From Crenothrix polyspora (GTDB lineage: Bacteria > Pseudomonadota > Gammaproteobacteria > Methylococcales > Methylomonadaceae): a DNA stretch of 33,266 nt. The translations under genes and the position numbers were made by a program. The stretch covers positions 1 to 33,266 of the forward strand of contig NZ_FUKI01000170.1 of NCBI RefSeq assembly GCF_900163755.1. Reading direction: 5' to 3'. Positions 1 through 7,667 of this stretch are shown piece by piece (within the stretch, counting starts at the first letter, position 1; every line of letters starts with the position of its first letter). The notes under the pieces are model-generated. The model made no database searches. It had not been told where the DNA came from and was given only the letters and a program-made list of their open reading frames with translations.

Positions 1-89
1 TGCTGAGCTTGTCGAAGCATGAACGGCACACTTCGACAAGCTCAGTGCGAACGGTTACGCTGTAACTATTGAACTGTGAAAATGCTGTA
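1..89 (+). repeat. Truncated copy of a dispersed palindromic element (right part)
   Basis: The window opens inside a palindromic repeat. The inner hairpin arms CTGAGCTTGTCGAAG (3-17) and CTTCGACAAGCTCAG (31-45) are exact reverse complements. They are followed by an outer tail ending in TGAAAATGCTGTA, which differs by one base from the outer arm of the intact copy at 7515-7643. The first 45 bases are identical to the last 45 bases of the window. The left half of this copy lies outside the window. The core resembles REP-like repeats that are widespread in proteobacteria. Confidence 0.85.
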
Positions 90-572
90 ATTGACTATTG
101 CCAAGCTCACTTGCCAAATATTACATGGTTTTTTGCTGGTTTCTGCAAAAAAGCCCATTGAGAATGACAATCTACCTGATTGTGCTTAACGATAGCGCAT
201 TGGCATTATTGGGTCAAAGCCACCGAAAAAACATACAATTCAATCCGAATATTGATATACAAAAATCAGCAACTATAAATCTTTAACACAGTCGATACAT
301 TGATTTTTTGTGTAAAACAATCAATGTCATAACCCAATAAAAATTCAGATTAGACTAGCTATTAAAAGATAGCTGCGCATACAAAAATATAAAATATTTT
401 TACAGTTGTTAAAAATATCCATGTTATCATCGTAACCAGTAAAATAATATTTTACGAATACCATCACCATAAATATCTTATTTTAAAAACAGCTCGTTGG
501 AGCGCTCATTATTTAATCGACAAAATCGATAGCATTATCGATATTTGTATCCTTCTTATTGATGATAAGGCA
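90..572. other. AT-rich non-coding stretch upstream of the ATP-grasp gene
   Basis: No convincing gene is present. A 62-codon open frame at 98-286 has no ATG start, no family features and no ribosome-binding site, so it is not called. The stretch is strongly AT-rich. Close to the downstream gene it contains a dyad, ATCGATA-GCAT-TATCGAT (525-542), about 30 bases before the start codon. That is a plausible operator position, but no regulator can be named. Confidence 0.5.
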
Positions 573-1769
573 ATGAAAAAATCAGAAAATAAAGTTTTTT
601 CGGTACTTATACCGGATGGAGAAAGCTGGCTAACCTATTCTGTGCAAAGCTGTTTAGCACATATTCCAGGTGTTGAAGTAATTGTTTTGTCTAACAATGC
701 TTGGGATCCAATGCGTTTTTCCAGATACACCAGTCAATTTTTTAGTTACCGTTGCAATGGGGGTAATGCCGCAAAATTAGCGGCAATTGAAGAGACACTA
801 AAGCGAACCCATGTTGACATCATTTTACCTGTTGATACCTCCACTATGCGCTTGCTGTCCGCGCATGGCGCGTCTTTACTAGCGAAAACAGCCTTAGCAC
901 CATTACCCGACGTTGAAGCCATTGATATTGCTGAAAACAAATGGCTATTGGCGCAATGGTTGCAAAAACATCAGATTCCTCGTCCTACCACGCTTTTGTA
1001 CCAAGCCAATGTGTCGTTTGAGCAAGCATTAGATACACTGATATTTCCCGTATTATTGAAGCCAACTCAACAAGTAGGTGACGTAGGTATTGGTGGACGC
1101 GGTATACAGATATTCAAGCAATCATCTGCATTACTTGAATTTTGCAAAGAAAACGCAGAGACTGAATATGTGGTGCAATCTTTTATCAACGGTTACGATA
1201 TTGATTGCAGTGTTTTATGTCGACAAGGAAAAATACAGGCATATACCATTCAAAAAGGTTTTATGGCGGGTTCAGGCCGCTTTGCACCACCGGCTGGAAT
1301 TGAATTTGTTGCTAATGCCAAAATTTATGATGTCATTAAAACACTGGTCGAAAAAATGAATTGGACAGGCATCGCTCATTTTGATTTGCGCTACGACGAA
1401 CAGGATCAGCAGGTAAAAGTGATCGAAATAAATGCCCGTTTTTGGGGGAGTTTATTGGGTTCTTTTTATGCGGGTGTTAATTTTCCTTATTTAACCTGTC
1501 TTACTGGCTTGGGTTTAGCTATTCCAAAGACCGATTTTCATCTCTTGCGTTATGTGAATGGCCAAGCAGCGATAAAAATACTGTACCAACGTGTAATACA
1601 AAAGAAACGCGAAGATGATCATTTCGATCATTCTGCCTTAGCGTTTATGATAAAAAACCCTGTACCGATGTTTGTTGCCTATGCCGGCAAAGTTTATCGT
1701 AAAGTACGGCTCGGTATTCATGGCAAATATTATAAAAGCTCAGTGCTGGGTATAAAAAATACAATGTGA
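573..1769 (+). CDS. ATP-grasp domain carboxylate-amine ligase-like protein
   Basis: This 398-residue protein has the layout of the ATP-grasp superfamily, whose members activate a carboxylate as an acyl-phosphate and join it to an amine or thiol. The N-terminal pre-ATP-grasp fold covers about residues 8-120. The ATP-binding region has the lysine of FPVLLKP (K163), a glycine-rich loop GIGGRG (172-177), and the adenine-side segment EYVVQSFINGYDID (198-211). Metal ligands are expected at D271 (HFDLRYD) and in EINAR (285-289). A basic C-terminal tail of about 100 residues follows. The ATG start has AAGG seven bases upstream. The neighbour is a convergent phosphopantetheinyl transferase, so there is no operon to indicate a substrate. 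It resembles uncharacterised ATP-grasp enzymes such as the COG3919 group. The superfamily is secure; the substrate is unknown. Confidence 0.8.
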   Translation: MKKSENKVFSVLIPDGESWLTYSVQSCLAHIPGVEVIVLSNNAWDPMRFSRYTSQFFSYRCNGGNAAKLAAIEETLKRTHVDIILPVDTSTMRLLSAHGASLLAKTALAPLPDVEAIDIAENKWLLAQWLQKHQIPRPTTLLYQANVSFEQALDTLIFPVLLKPTQQVGDVGIGGRGIQIFKQSSALLEFCKENAETEYVVQSFINGYDIDCSVLCRQGKIQAYTIQKGFMAGSGRFAPPAGIEFVANAKIYDVIKTLVEKMNWTGIAHFDLRYDEQDQQVKVIEINARFWGSLLGSFYAGVNFPYLTCLTGLGLAIPKTDFHLLRYVNGQAAIKILYQRVIQKKREDDHFDHSALAFMIKNPVPMFVAYAGKVYRKVRLGIHGKYYKSSVLGIKNTM

Positions 1770-2001
1770 TCCTGTTTGTAACCATCTGCATTTTTTAAAA
1801 TTTTAAACATAATAAAAACACCTACACTTTGCCGAAGGCTTTATGGCAAACGTCTAAACTATCCATGCGTACAATCAACAATTAACACACAGTACAACAA
1901 AAAATAGTCGACCCCACAAAAATATATGTTTTTGCACTACTTTGGCAAAGCAATCAAGCCGCCTTCAACATGAATTTTTACCCAGCTTACTGGGTTGACG
2001 A
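1770..2001. other. Convergent intergenic region with weak hairpins
   Basis: This 232-base gap separates two convergent genes. It contains TTTGCC...GGCAAA (1828-1850) and a tight hairpin ACCCAG-CTTA-CTGGGT (1980-1995) just after the stop codon of the minus-strand gene. Neither hairpin is followed by a good T-tract in the direction of transcription, so termination is possible but not clear. Confidence 0.35.
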
Positions 2002-2739
2002 TTAAAATAATGCGTTGACGTATATTTCGGTGATTTTTTTATCAACACTCACAGCGCACAGCATTTGCGAATCTAATGCGGGTAAAACAACCTCCCGTAA
2101 CTGCCAGTCTACAGCCTCGCCACAGTTATCGGGAATGCGTAGAAAAGCATTAGGTTGTCGAGGATTAACAACACAATGCTGCAAGCCTAAAGCAATACCA
2201 AAACCCGTCGCCTTAACAAAGGCTTCTTTGCGCGTCCAAAACCGATAAAATTCAGCTGTTTTTTGTGCATCAGGTAATTGTTGCCAGTACAGCGCCTCTT
2301 CTGGTGCAAAGCATTTGTTAACCAGTGCCGCCAGATTAGTGCGAGGTTTAGAATTTTCAATATCGACACCCAGCTTGCAATGCCAACCAAGCGCAATTAC
2401 AAACACATTGCCGCAATGCGACAAATTAAAGCCGAGCTGCGGGTAATCCGCCAAATACGGTTTGCCGTGTGCTGCGTTGGCAATGGTTATTTTTTCCGGC
2501 GCTCGCTGTAATGTGTGTGCGAGCAGCGCTCTTAACTGGCCGTGAACAACGACATAGCGTTTGTGTACCCGTTCATTTTTAAGCTGCCTCGCATGGTGTT
2601 GTTCTTCTTCAACCAGCATTTTCCAGTAACGCTGATAATCGCTGGCTTCATTAATTACGCCGTACCATAAAGCGATATTGTCGGAATACGGACTTAACTG
2701 CATAGCACTATTTTCGCTTAAAGTTTTTGTCAATGTCAT
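2002..2739 (-). CDS. 4'-phosphopantetheinyl transferase (Sfp type)
   Basis: This enzyme transfers the phosphopantetheine arm of coenzyme A onto a serine of acyl- or peptidyl-carrier proteins in the cytoplasm, converting them to the active holo form. The 245-residue protein has the Sfp-family signatures in order: GKPYL (92-96), FNLSHC (104-109), GVDIE (124-128, Mg-binding D126 and E128), and FWTRKEAFVKATG (167-179, with E172 as the third metal ligand). The length matches Sfp/EntD-like two-lobed enzymes rather than the short AcpS type. No polyketide, peptide synthetase or carrier-protein gene is in the window, so the client is unknown. An alternative start at codon 13 (position 2703) is possible because neither ATG has a strong ribosome-binding site. 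Confidence 0.92.
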   Translation of the reverse strand: MTLTKTLSENSAMQLSPYSDNIALWYGVINEASDYQRYWKMLVEEEQHHARQLKNERVHKRYVVVHGQLRALLAHTLQRAPEKITIANAAHGKPYLADYPQLGFNLSHCGNVFVIALGWHCKLGVDIENSKPRTNLAALVNKCFAPEEALYWQQLPDAQKTAEFYRFWTRKEAFVKATGFGIALGLQHCVVNPRQPNAFLRIPDNCGEAVDWQLREVVLPALDSQMLCAVSVDKKITEIYVNALF

Positions 2740-2863
2740 GCGATAAAGTTTGGGGTTTATGCTTGCTTACGCAAAATTTAGTGTTCAGGGGAAGTCTTGC
2801 CAGCACAAATGGTTTATCATTAGCCTATTACAACTATAAGCTTAAAAAGCGACTTATAAAACA

Positions 2864-5104
2864 ATGAACAACTCGACAGATGTAAAAACAGACCGACGTT
2901 TCTCGCTGATATTGCTGTTTGCGCTGACTTTGTTTACCAGCGCATCGCTGATGTTTGTTATACAGCCGCTATTTGGCAAAATCCTATTGCCCTTGCTCGG
3001 TGGCTCGCCCGCTGTATGGAACACCTGTATGGTGTTTTATCAAACCATTTTGTTCTTGGGTTATTTTTACGCGCATGTGGTTTCCACCCGTTTTAGTCAA
3101 CACAAACAAATTTTGCTCCATATTGCGGTTATTTTAGTCAGTTTTTTGGCTTTGCCTTTAGGATTGCCTGATAACGTTGTGCCGCCTACGGAAGGTAATC
3201 CAGCGTTTTGGTTATTCTGGATATTATTGCTGGCGATTGGCCTGCCATTTTTTGTGGTATCCACCACAGGGCCGCTGATTCAAAAGTGGTTTGCCAGTGT
3301 CGGCCATCATACCAGTGATGACCCGTATTTTCTGTATGTGGCCAGTAATATCGGTAGCCTGTTGGCGTTGTTAAGTTACCCGTTTTTATTAGAACCTAAT
3401 ATCGGTTTGGCCAGCCAGAAGACACTGTGGAGTGTCGGTTACGGCGTGCTGTGTGTGTTAATTATGGCGTGTGCGTTTGTGTTGTGGAAATCGCAGCAAA
3501 ATACACTGGCTTTCGCAGTCGATACCACAGAAAAACAAGCGTTGAGTGTCACCACGCGCTTGCATTGGCTGGTGTTGGCGTTTGTGCCATCCAGCTTATT
3601 GCTGGGCTTAACCAACTTTATCAGCACCGATATTGCCTCGGTGCCGTTACTGTGGATTATTCCACTGACTTTGTATTTGCTGTCGTTTGTCATTGTGTTT
3701 TCTAAATGGAACGACAAGATTCATCCGTTGATGGTGCAGTTACAGCCGATCGTGTTGCTGCCTTTTATCGCCTATTCCTTCATCAATCCGGCGGTATTGC
3801 CGTATTGGCTGGATTTGGGCCTGCATTTGCTGGCATTTTTTCTGGCTATCATGGTATGTCACGGTGAACTGGTTAAAAACCGACCTTCTACCCAGCACTT
3901 AACCACATTTTATCTGATTATGTCGTTTGCCGGTATGTTAGGTGGTATGTTCAACAGCTTTATCGCACCGTTTATATTCAACGCTGTGTACGAATACCCG
4001 TTGATGATCGTTGCTGCGTTATTGCTACGCCCCGGTGTAAAATCGGCATTTACTGATGGTAAACAAGCGTTGTTACAAGCGGTATTTCCATTGTTGCTGA
4101 TTGTTGTCGGCACAGTCGTGTTTTTCAGTATTGAAGATTGGTCGGCGTATTTTGATAGCCTGGGTGTGGCGTTAATTCTGTTGGTCGGCTTAACCTATGC
4201 CTTCAGAAATCAGCCGATTACGTTGGCGCTGTTATCGGGTGCGTTGATTGCTTTTACAATGGCTTTGCACGGATTGATGTCCAATACTTTATACCAAGAG
4301 CGTACGTTTTTTGGGGTATTAGCCGTGCGGGAAACTACCATAATGGATGAGCAAGGTCATCCGGAAAAAGTACGTGAATTATTTCATGGTACTACCAAAC
4401 ATGGCGCACAACGCTTAACGGCAAATAACTCGCGTACACCGTTAACCTATTACAGCGTACCAGGACCTATGGGGCAGTTGTTTAAAGCCTATGACGGTGT
4501 GAGTCAGAATTGGCAGGTTGGCGTGGTAGGTTTGGGTGCAGGTGCGTTAACCTGTTATGCCAAAGAAGGTCAAACCTGGACGCAATACGAGATTGATCCA
4601 TTAGTCGTGTCAATTGCCAGTAATCCACAATACTTTACTTACATCAGCCAATGTGGCAAAAACACCACAATGCGTATTGGTGATGCGCGGCTGTCCCTTA
4701 ATAAAGAACCAGATGCTAAGTTTGATTTATTAGTGATGGATGCGTTTAGCTCGGATTCTGTACCGACGCATTTGTTAACACAAGAAGCCTTGACGATGTA
4801 CTTTAAAAAGCTTAAACCTAACGGCTTACTGGCATTTCATATTACTAATCGGCATTTAGAGATTAAGCGCGTACTGGCAGATCATGCTAAAAACCTGCAT
4901 TTTGACGGTTTACTGCAAGAGTTTAAACCAAAACAAGAGATGCCGTTGGTGGTAGATACCGACTGGGTAGTGATGGCCAAAGACAGCGCAATTTTAGAGC
5001 CTTTACGTGTCAGTGATTTGGGTAGTTGGCAAAAGCTACCGCTGTCATTCGATTTAAAACCTTGGACGGATGATTTTACTAATATTGTGAGTATTTGGCG
5101 TTAA
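2864..5104 (+). CDS. Membrane protein with C-terminal spermidine synthase-like domain
   Basis: This 746-residue protein has two parts. Residues about 15-475 form a series of hydrophobic helices, roughly a dozen, with short polar loops. Residues about 490-740 form a soluble Rossmann-like domain of the spermine/spermidine synthase family. That domain shows the nucleotide-binding loop VVGLGAGALTCYA near residue 555, the acidic strand end YEIDP, the motif GDARLSL, and DAFSSDSVPTHLL starting at D626, which aligns with the catalytic aspartate region of polyamine synthases. Such proteins are usually labelled fused MFS/spermidine synthase. The loop reads GLGAG where classical SpeE has GGGDG, so the aminopropyl donor may differ or the domain may not make spermidine. 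It is transcribed alone, divergently from the phosphopantetheinyl transferase. Fold confidence is high; the reaction is uncertain. Confidence 0.85.
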   Translation: MNNSTDVKTDRRFSLILLFALTLFTSASLMFVIQPLFGKILLPLLGGSPAVWNTCMVFYQTILFLGYFYAHVVSTRFSQHKQILLHIAVILVSFLALPLGLPDNVVPPTEGNPAFWLFWILLLAIGLPFFVVSTTGPLIQKWFASVGHHTSDDPYFLYVASNIGSLLALLSYPFLLEPNIGLASQKTLWSVGYGVLCVLIMACAFVLWKSQQNTLAFAVDTTEKQALSVTTRLHWLVLAFVPSSLLLGLTNFISTDIASVPLLWIIPLTLYLLSFVIVFSKWNDKIHPLMVQLQPIVLLPFIAYSFINPAVLPYWLDLGLHLLAFFLAIMVCHGELVKNRPSTQHLTTFYLIMSFAGMLGGMFNSFIAPFIFNAVYEYPLMIVAALLLRPGVKSAFTDGKQALLQAVFPLLLIVVGTVVFFSIEDWSAYFDSLGVALILLVGLTYAFRNQPITLALLSGALIAFTMALHGLMSNTLYQERTFFGVLAVRETTIMDEQGHPEKVRELFHGTTKHGAQRLTANNSRTPLTYYSVPGPMGQLFKAYDGVSQNWQVGVVGLGAGALTCYAKEGQTWTQYEIDPLVVSIASNPQYFTYISQCGKNTTMRIGDARLSLNKEPDAKFDLLVMDAFSSDSVPTHLLTQEALTMYFKKLKPNGLLAFHITNRHLEIKRVLADHAKNLHFDGLLQEFKPKQEMPLVVDTDWVVMAKDSAILEPLRVSDLGSWQKLPLSFDLKPWTDDFTNIVSIWR

Positions 5105-5163
5105 ACCGTGTTGTAGTGTAGACGTAATCTATTTTAATATTATTTTTCATGTCACTTAAGCTA

Positions 5164-5264
5164 AGGAACGTGCATGAAATAACTTGAGCACATTCATGCT
5201 TCGACAAGCTCAGCACGAACGGAAGTGGAGTTTAAGTTGTTCAACTTATTTCATGCACATTCCT
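5164..5264. repeat. Palindromic element with embedded dispersed-repeat half-core
   Basis: The outer arms at 5164-5187 and 5241-5264 are inverted copies matching at 22 of 24 positions; the shared part includes GTGCATGAAATAA and its complement. Between them sits CTTCGACAAGCTCAG followed by CACGAACGG (5199-5222), which is one half of the inner hairpin of the repeat family found at 1-89, 7515-7643 and 33198-33266. The element is therefore a composite of two palindromic repeats. It ends about 40 bases before the mntA start and creates a spurious upstream extension of that reading frame. Confidence 0.85.
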
Positions 5265-5303
5265 AACTATTCGGTACATTCACTTCTTTGCAAATACGCC
5301 CTA

Positions 5304-5732
5304 ATGATCCAGCTCTTTAACAGCAGCCATCTTTTAAATAAAAATGGCCTTGTGGTCACCCAGCTTCGTTCGGCTTTGCCAGACGTTATGGCCATTTATG
5401 CGTTTGGTAGTCGCATTCAGGGCGTAGCGCGAGCTAGCAGCGATTTAGATTTGGCAGTATTAACCCCAGGTTATACTGATCCATTATTGCTATGGCAGTT
5501 GTCGGGGGATTTAGCTGAGCAGGTGCAGTGTGATATCGATTTGCTGGATTTACGGGCTGCCAGTACTGTAATGCAGTATCAAATTATTATTACTGGCCGA
5601 TTGTTATGGGGTGACAAATTGGCGGTAGGGTTGTTTGAATGTTTTGTTTTGAGTGAAAAAACTGCGCTGAATACAGCCAGAGCTGATTTATTGGCAGATA
5701 TAGTTAAAAAAGGCAAAATTTATGGTGGATGA
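5304..5732 (+). CDS. mntA: MntA-like antitoxin nucleotidyltransferase (MNT domain)
   Basis: From the ATG at 5304 this is a 142-residue minimal nucleotidyltransferase. The catalytic signature GSRIQGVARASSDLDL has G35-S36 and the metal-binding pair D47/D49, the expected GSX10DXD pattern. In characterised HEPN-MNT modules the MNT protein is the antitoxin and attaches AMP to a tyrosine of the partner toxin. The frame stays open upstream to 5184, but that extension runs through the palindromic element and lacks family similarity, so the internal start is preferred. It overlaps the HEPN gene by 11 bases, implying translational coupling. Here the antitoxin gene comes first, whereas in the studied Shewanella pair the toxin gene is upstream. 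Confidence in the family is high; activity is inferred. Confidence 0.88.
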   Translation: MIQLFNSSHLLNKNGLVVTQLRSALPDVMAIYAFGSRIQGVARASSDLDLAVLTPGYTDPLLLWQLSGDLAEQVQCDIDLLDLRAASTVMQYQIIITGRLLWGDKLAVGLFECFVLSEKTALNTARADLLADIVKKGKIYGG

Positions 5733-6147
5733 TGTTTTGATTAACAAATCGGCCAGTATTGAGCGCTGTGTTGCGCGGGTGCGGCAAGAATACGCCGCTT
5801 CCGAAAATTTTGCCACTGATTTTACGCGCCAAGATGCAGCGATTTTAAATATTCAACGCGCCTGTGAGGCCGCCCTGGATATGGGGCAGCATCTCATCCG
5901 TCGTGAGCGATTGGGTGTGCCGCAAAGTGCGCGTGATGTATTTACCTTACTGGCGCAAGCCGCCTGGATTGACAGTTCATTGGCCGATGCGCTAAAACGT
6001 ATGGTTGGTTTTCGTAACATTGCCGTACATGAGTATCAGCGCTTATTACTGCCGATTACTGTCAGTATTATTACGCAGCATTTGGACGAATTTTTGCAAT
6101 ACAGCGCTGCTATTCTTATGCGAGATGTTAATAATAAAACAAAATAA
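5722..6147 (+). CDS. hepT: HepT-like HEPN toxin (putative RNase)
   Basis: This 141-residue, mostly helical protein pairs with the MNT gene directly upstream. The diagnostic HEPN RNase motif RX4HXY is present exactly as R98-NIAV-H103-E-Y105. In studied HepT toxins the R and H form the RNase active site, and the tyrosine is the residue that MntA modifies with AMP to block toxicity. The intact motif suggests a working toxin, not a relic. It starts with ATG inside the end of mntA (11-base overlap) and is followed after 20 bases by a hairpin with a T-tract, so the two genes form one short transcription unit. The RNA target is unknown; tRNA cleavage is known for some family members. Confidence 0.9.
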   Translation: MVDDVLINKSASIERCVARVRQEYAASENFATDFTRQDAAILNIQRACEAALDMGQHLIRRERLGVPQSARDVFTLLAQAAWIDSSLADALKRMVGFRNIAVHEYQRLLLPITVSIITQHLDEFLQYSAAILMRDVNNKTK

Positions 6148-6167
6148 ATTGTCACTGCGGCTGAATT

Positions 6168-6210
6168 AAACCTTACTCTTGCGTAAGCCTTTTATTGGGT
6201 AAGGTTTTTT
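6168..6210 (+). terminator. Rho-independent-type terminator after hepT
   Basis: The arms AAACCTTAC (6168-6176) and GTAAGGTTT (6199-6207) form a 9-bp stem followed by more T residues up to 6210. It lies just after the hepT stop codon. A competing shorter stem (CTTAC/GTAAG) is possible within the loop. The gene on the other side ends at 6232, so the structure may serve both strands. Confidence 0.75.
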
Positions 6211-6231
6211 AGTGATCAATAAACCTGTGCT

Positions 6232-6744
6232 TTACAGCATCGGTGCTCTAGGCGTTAAATTTATGTGTTTACGCGCCTTAAGCAAAGCCAAACTCACCAC
6301 CACTACCAACGCTGCCAACGAAAATTCCAGTAACAAAAACGAGGCAATTTTAAAATAAGCAAACCACGGGTGTACAAACCGCACCAACCAGCCACCGGCT
6401 TCATCCGCAAGCGCAGAAAAATAAGTGGCATAACTGAGCCAGATTTTCAGGCGCACGGAAAACTCGGTCATTAACATCAAATGGGTGAGCGTTAGCACCA
6501 GCATTCCCATGGCAAACAAATGGAAATGCGACACTTCCAACATGCCTTGATAACTGCGCGGCTGGGTGAATTGCTGTTCTGAACCCAGATAATAATCGGT
6601 GACCGATTTGGCGCTTAAATCCATGTGGTGAAAATACATCAAGCCATTACTGAGCCATAATAAAGCTATATAACCCAGAAACATCAACACCAACATGTTT
6701 AACAAGGATTTACGGTATTGCTCGCCGGTAACAAAATAACGCAT
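6232..6744 (-). CDS. Small membrane protein of the FMN/peroxidase cluster
   Basis: This 170-residue protein has about four hydrophobic segments: near residues 15-35, 73-93, 100-120 and 130-155. I do not recognise a named family. Histidines fall in or beside membrane segments (HH at 39-40; HFH and a further H in the second segment, HFHLFAMGMLVLTLTHL), so haem or metal binding is conceivable but unproven. Its ATG overlaps the stop codon of the FMN-binding protein by one base (TGATG), so the two are co-translated and probably act together as a membrane anchor or electron-transfer partner. No close functional call is made. Confidence 0.75.
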   Translation of the reverse strand: MRYFVTGEQYRKSLLNMLVLMFLGYIALLWLSNGLMYFHHMDLSAKSVTDYYLGSEQQFTQPRSYQGMLEVSHFHLFAMGMLVLTLTHLMLMTEFSVRLKIWLSYATYFSALADEAGGWLVRFVHPWFAYFKIASFLLLEFSLAALVVVVSLALLKARKHINLTPRAPML

Positions 6745-7286
6745 CAGTGCGCATCCTTGGCTTTTATCATCACTTGGTAAGTCGCTAGCACCTTACGCAC
6801 ACTGTCAAGATCAGCACGGGTACTGAGCGTTGCCCCCGCTATGCCATCGACAGCTTTGTTAAACTCCAGCTCGGCTAACGGTTTTTTGTACAATTGTTCA
6901 AACCAACGGTCGGGCGGCTGGTATTCAGACGGTTCATGGAAAGCCAACGTGGTGACATTACGCAGCTCGCCTTCCGGTGTCAGTATGATCATCAGGGTTT
7001 CCGGCTTGGTTCTGACCGTGATAGTTTCAATGGCGGCGTAACCCAGTATCTTATCTTGTTGCTTGCCGACATAAAAGGTGAGCATACCAGAAGTCAGTTT
7101 AACTTTGGCCTGTTGTTCTATGCTGGCGGTTTGCTGTTCGTCGGGAAATAGCGATTGTGGCTCTACCTGTGCGCCTTTGCCAAACGCCAATTCCATTGCT
7201 TCGTTTTTACTGTAGAAGATACCGGAAAGCACAGGTGTAGCAACGGCAAATAACGCTAAAAAAAACAGTAGTCGTAAGGTTTGCAT
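6744..7286 (-). CDS. Periplasmic FMN-binding domain protein
   Basis: This 180-residue protein starts with a hydrophobic export or anchor segment (about residues 4-22). Near its C-terminus it carries the flavinylation motif DGIAGATLST, fitting the D-x-x-x-G-A-T pattern that ApbE uses to attach FMN covalently to threonine, here T153. FMN_bind domains of this kind, related to RnfG and NqrC, carry electrons on the outer face of the cytoplasmic membrane. A GGGAT sequence sits seven bases before the ATG. The stop codon overlaps the start of the downstream membrane protein. No apbE is visible in the window. It lies on the same strand as the di-haem peroxidase and porin, which suggests an extracytoplasmic redox role, though a repeat element separates it from them. 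Confidence 0.85.
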   Translation of the reverse strand: MQTLRLLFFLALFAVATPVLSGIFYSKNEAMELAFGKGAQVEPQSLFPDEQQTASIEQQAKVKLTSGMLTFYVGKQQDKILGYAAIETITVRTKPETLMIILTPEGELRNVTTLAFHEPSEYQPPDRWFEQLYKKPLAELEFNKAVDGIAGATLSTRADLDSVRKVLATYQVMIKAKDAH

Positions 7287-7514
7287 GGTTATCCCATATT
7301 AAGTAGATTGACTTAAGGAAGATCATATAAGGCTAATGAACACTTTTGAATCATCAAGTTCATTTAAAAGTGTCCATTGGTGGCCTTGAGTGTGTTTACT
7401 ATACCTCAGCAACGAATAATTTGGGACATCCAGCGTTGTTTTTTGCCAGCTGTGCGTAAAGTTAGTATGCGCTTAAGGTTACGCCACTGACAAGGGAAGG
7501 GTTATTGTTAGTAA
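7287..7514. other. Intergenic region upstream of the FMN-protein gene
   Basis: No coding signal is visible. This stretch separates the FMN-protein start from the palindromic element at 7515-7643 and should hold any separate promoter for the FMN-protein/membrane-protein pair. I could not identify a confident promoter or operator in it. Confidence 0.4.
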
Positions 7515-7643
7515 TACAGCGTTTTCACAGTTCAATAGTTACAGCGTAACCGTTCGCACTGAGCTTGTCGAAGTGTGCCGTTCATGCTTCGACAAGCTCA
7601 GCACGAACGGTGGCTGTAATTGTCCTAAGTTGAAAACGCTGTA
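7515..7643. repeat. Intact 129-bp palindromic (MITE/REP-like) element
   Basis: The outer arms TACAGCGTTTTCA (7515-7527) and TGAAAACGCTGTA (7631-7643) are a perfect 13-bp inverted repeat. Inside are CTGAGCTTGTCGAAG and CTTCGACAAGCTCAG, a perfect 15-bp inverted repeat that extends outward to about 24 bp with two mismatches. It is the only complete copy in the window and is inverted relative to the partial copies at both ends. No coding capacity is present, so it depends on a transposase elsewhere. It lies between the peroxidase gene and the FMN-protein gene. Confidence 0.9.
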
Positions 7644-7667
7644 AGTTGCCCCCGATGTCAGAGGGGT

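Noticed and set aside
98-286. 62-residue open frame near the left end
   Set aside because: No ATG start, no ribosome-binding site, no family features, and very AT-rich composition; chance frame.
5184-5303. N-terminal extension of the MNT antitoxin
   Set aside because: The extra 40 codons run through the palindromic repeat and lack family similarity; the internal ATG at 5304 fits the family.
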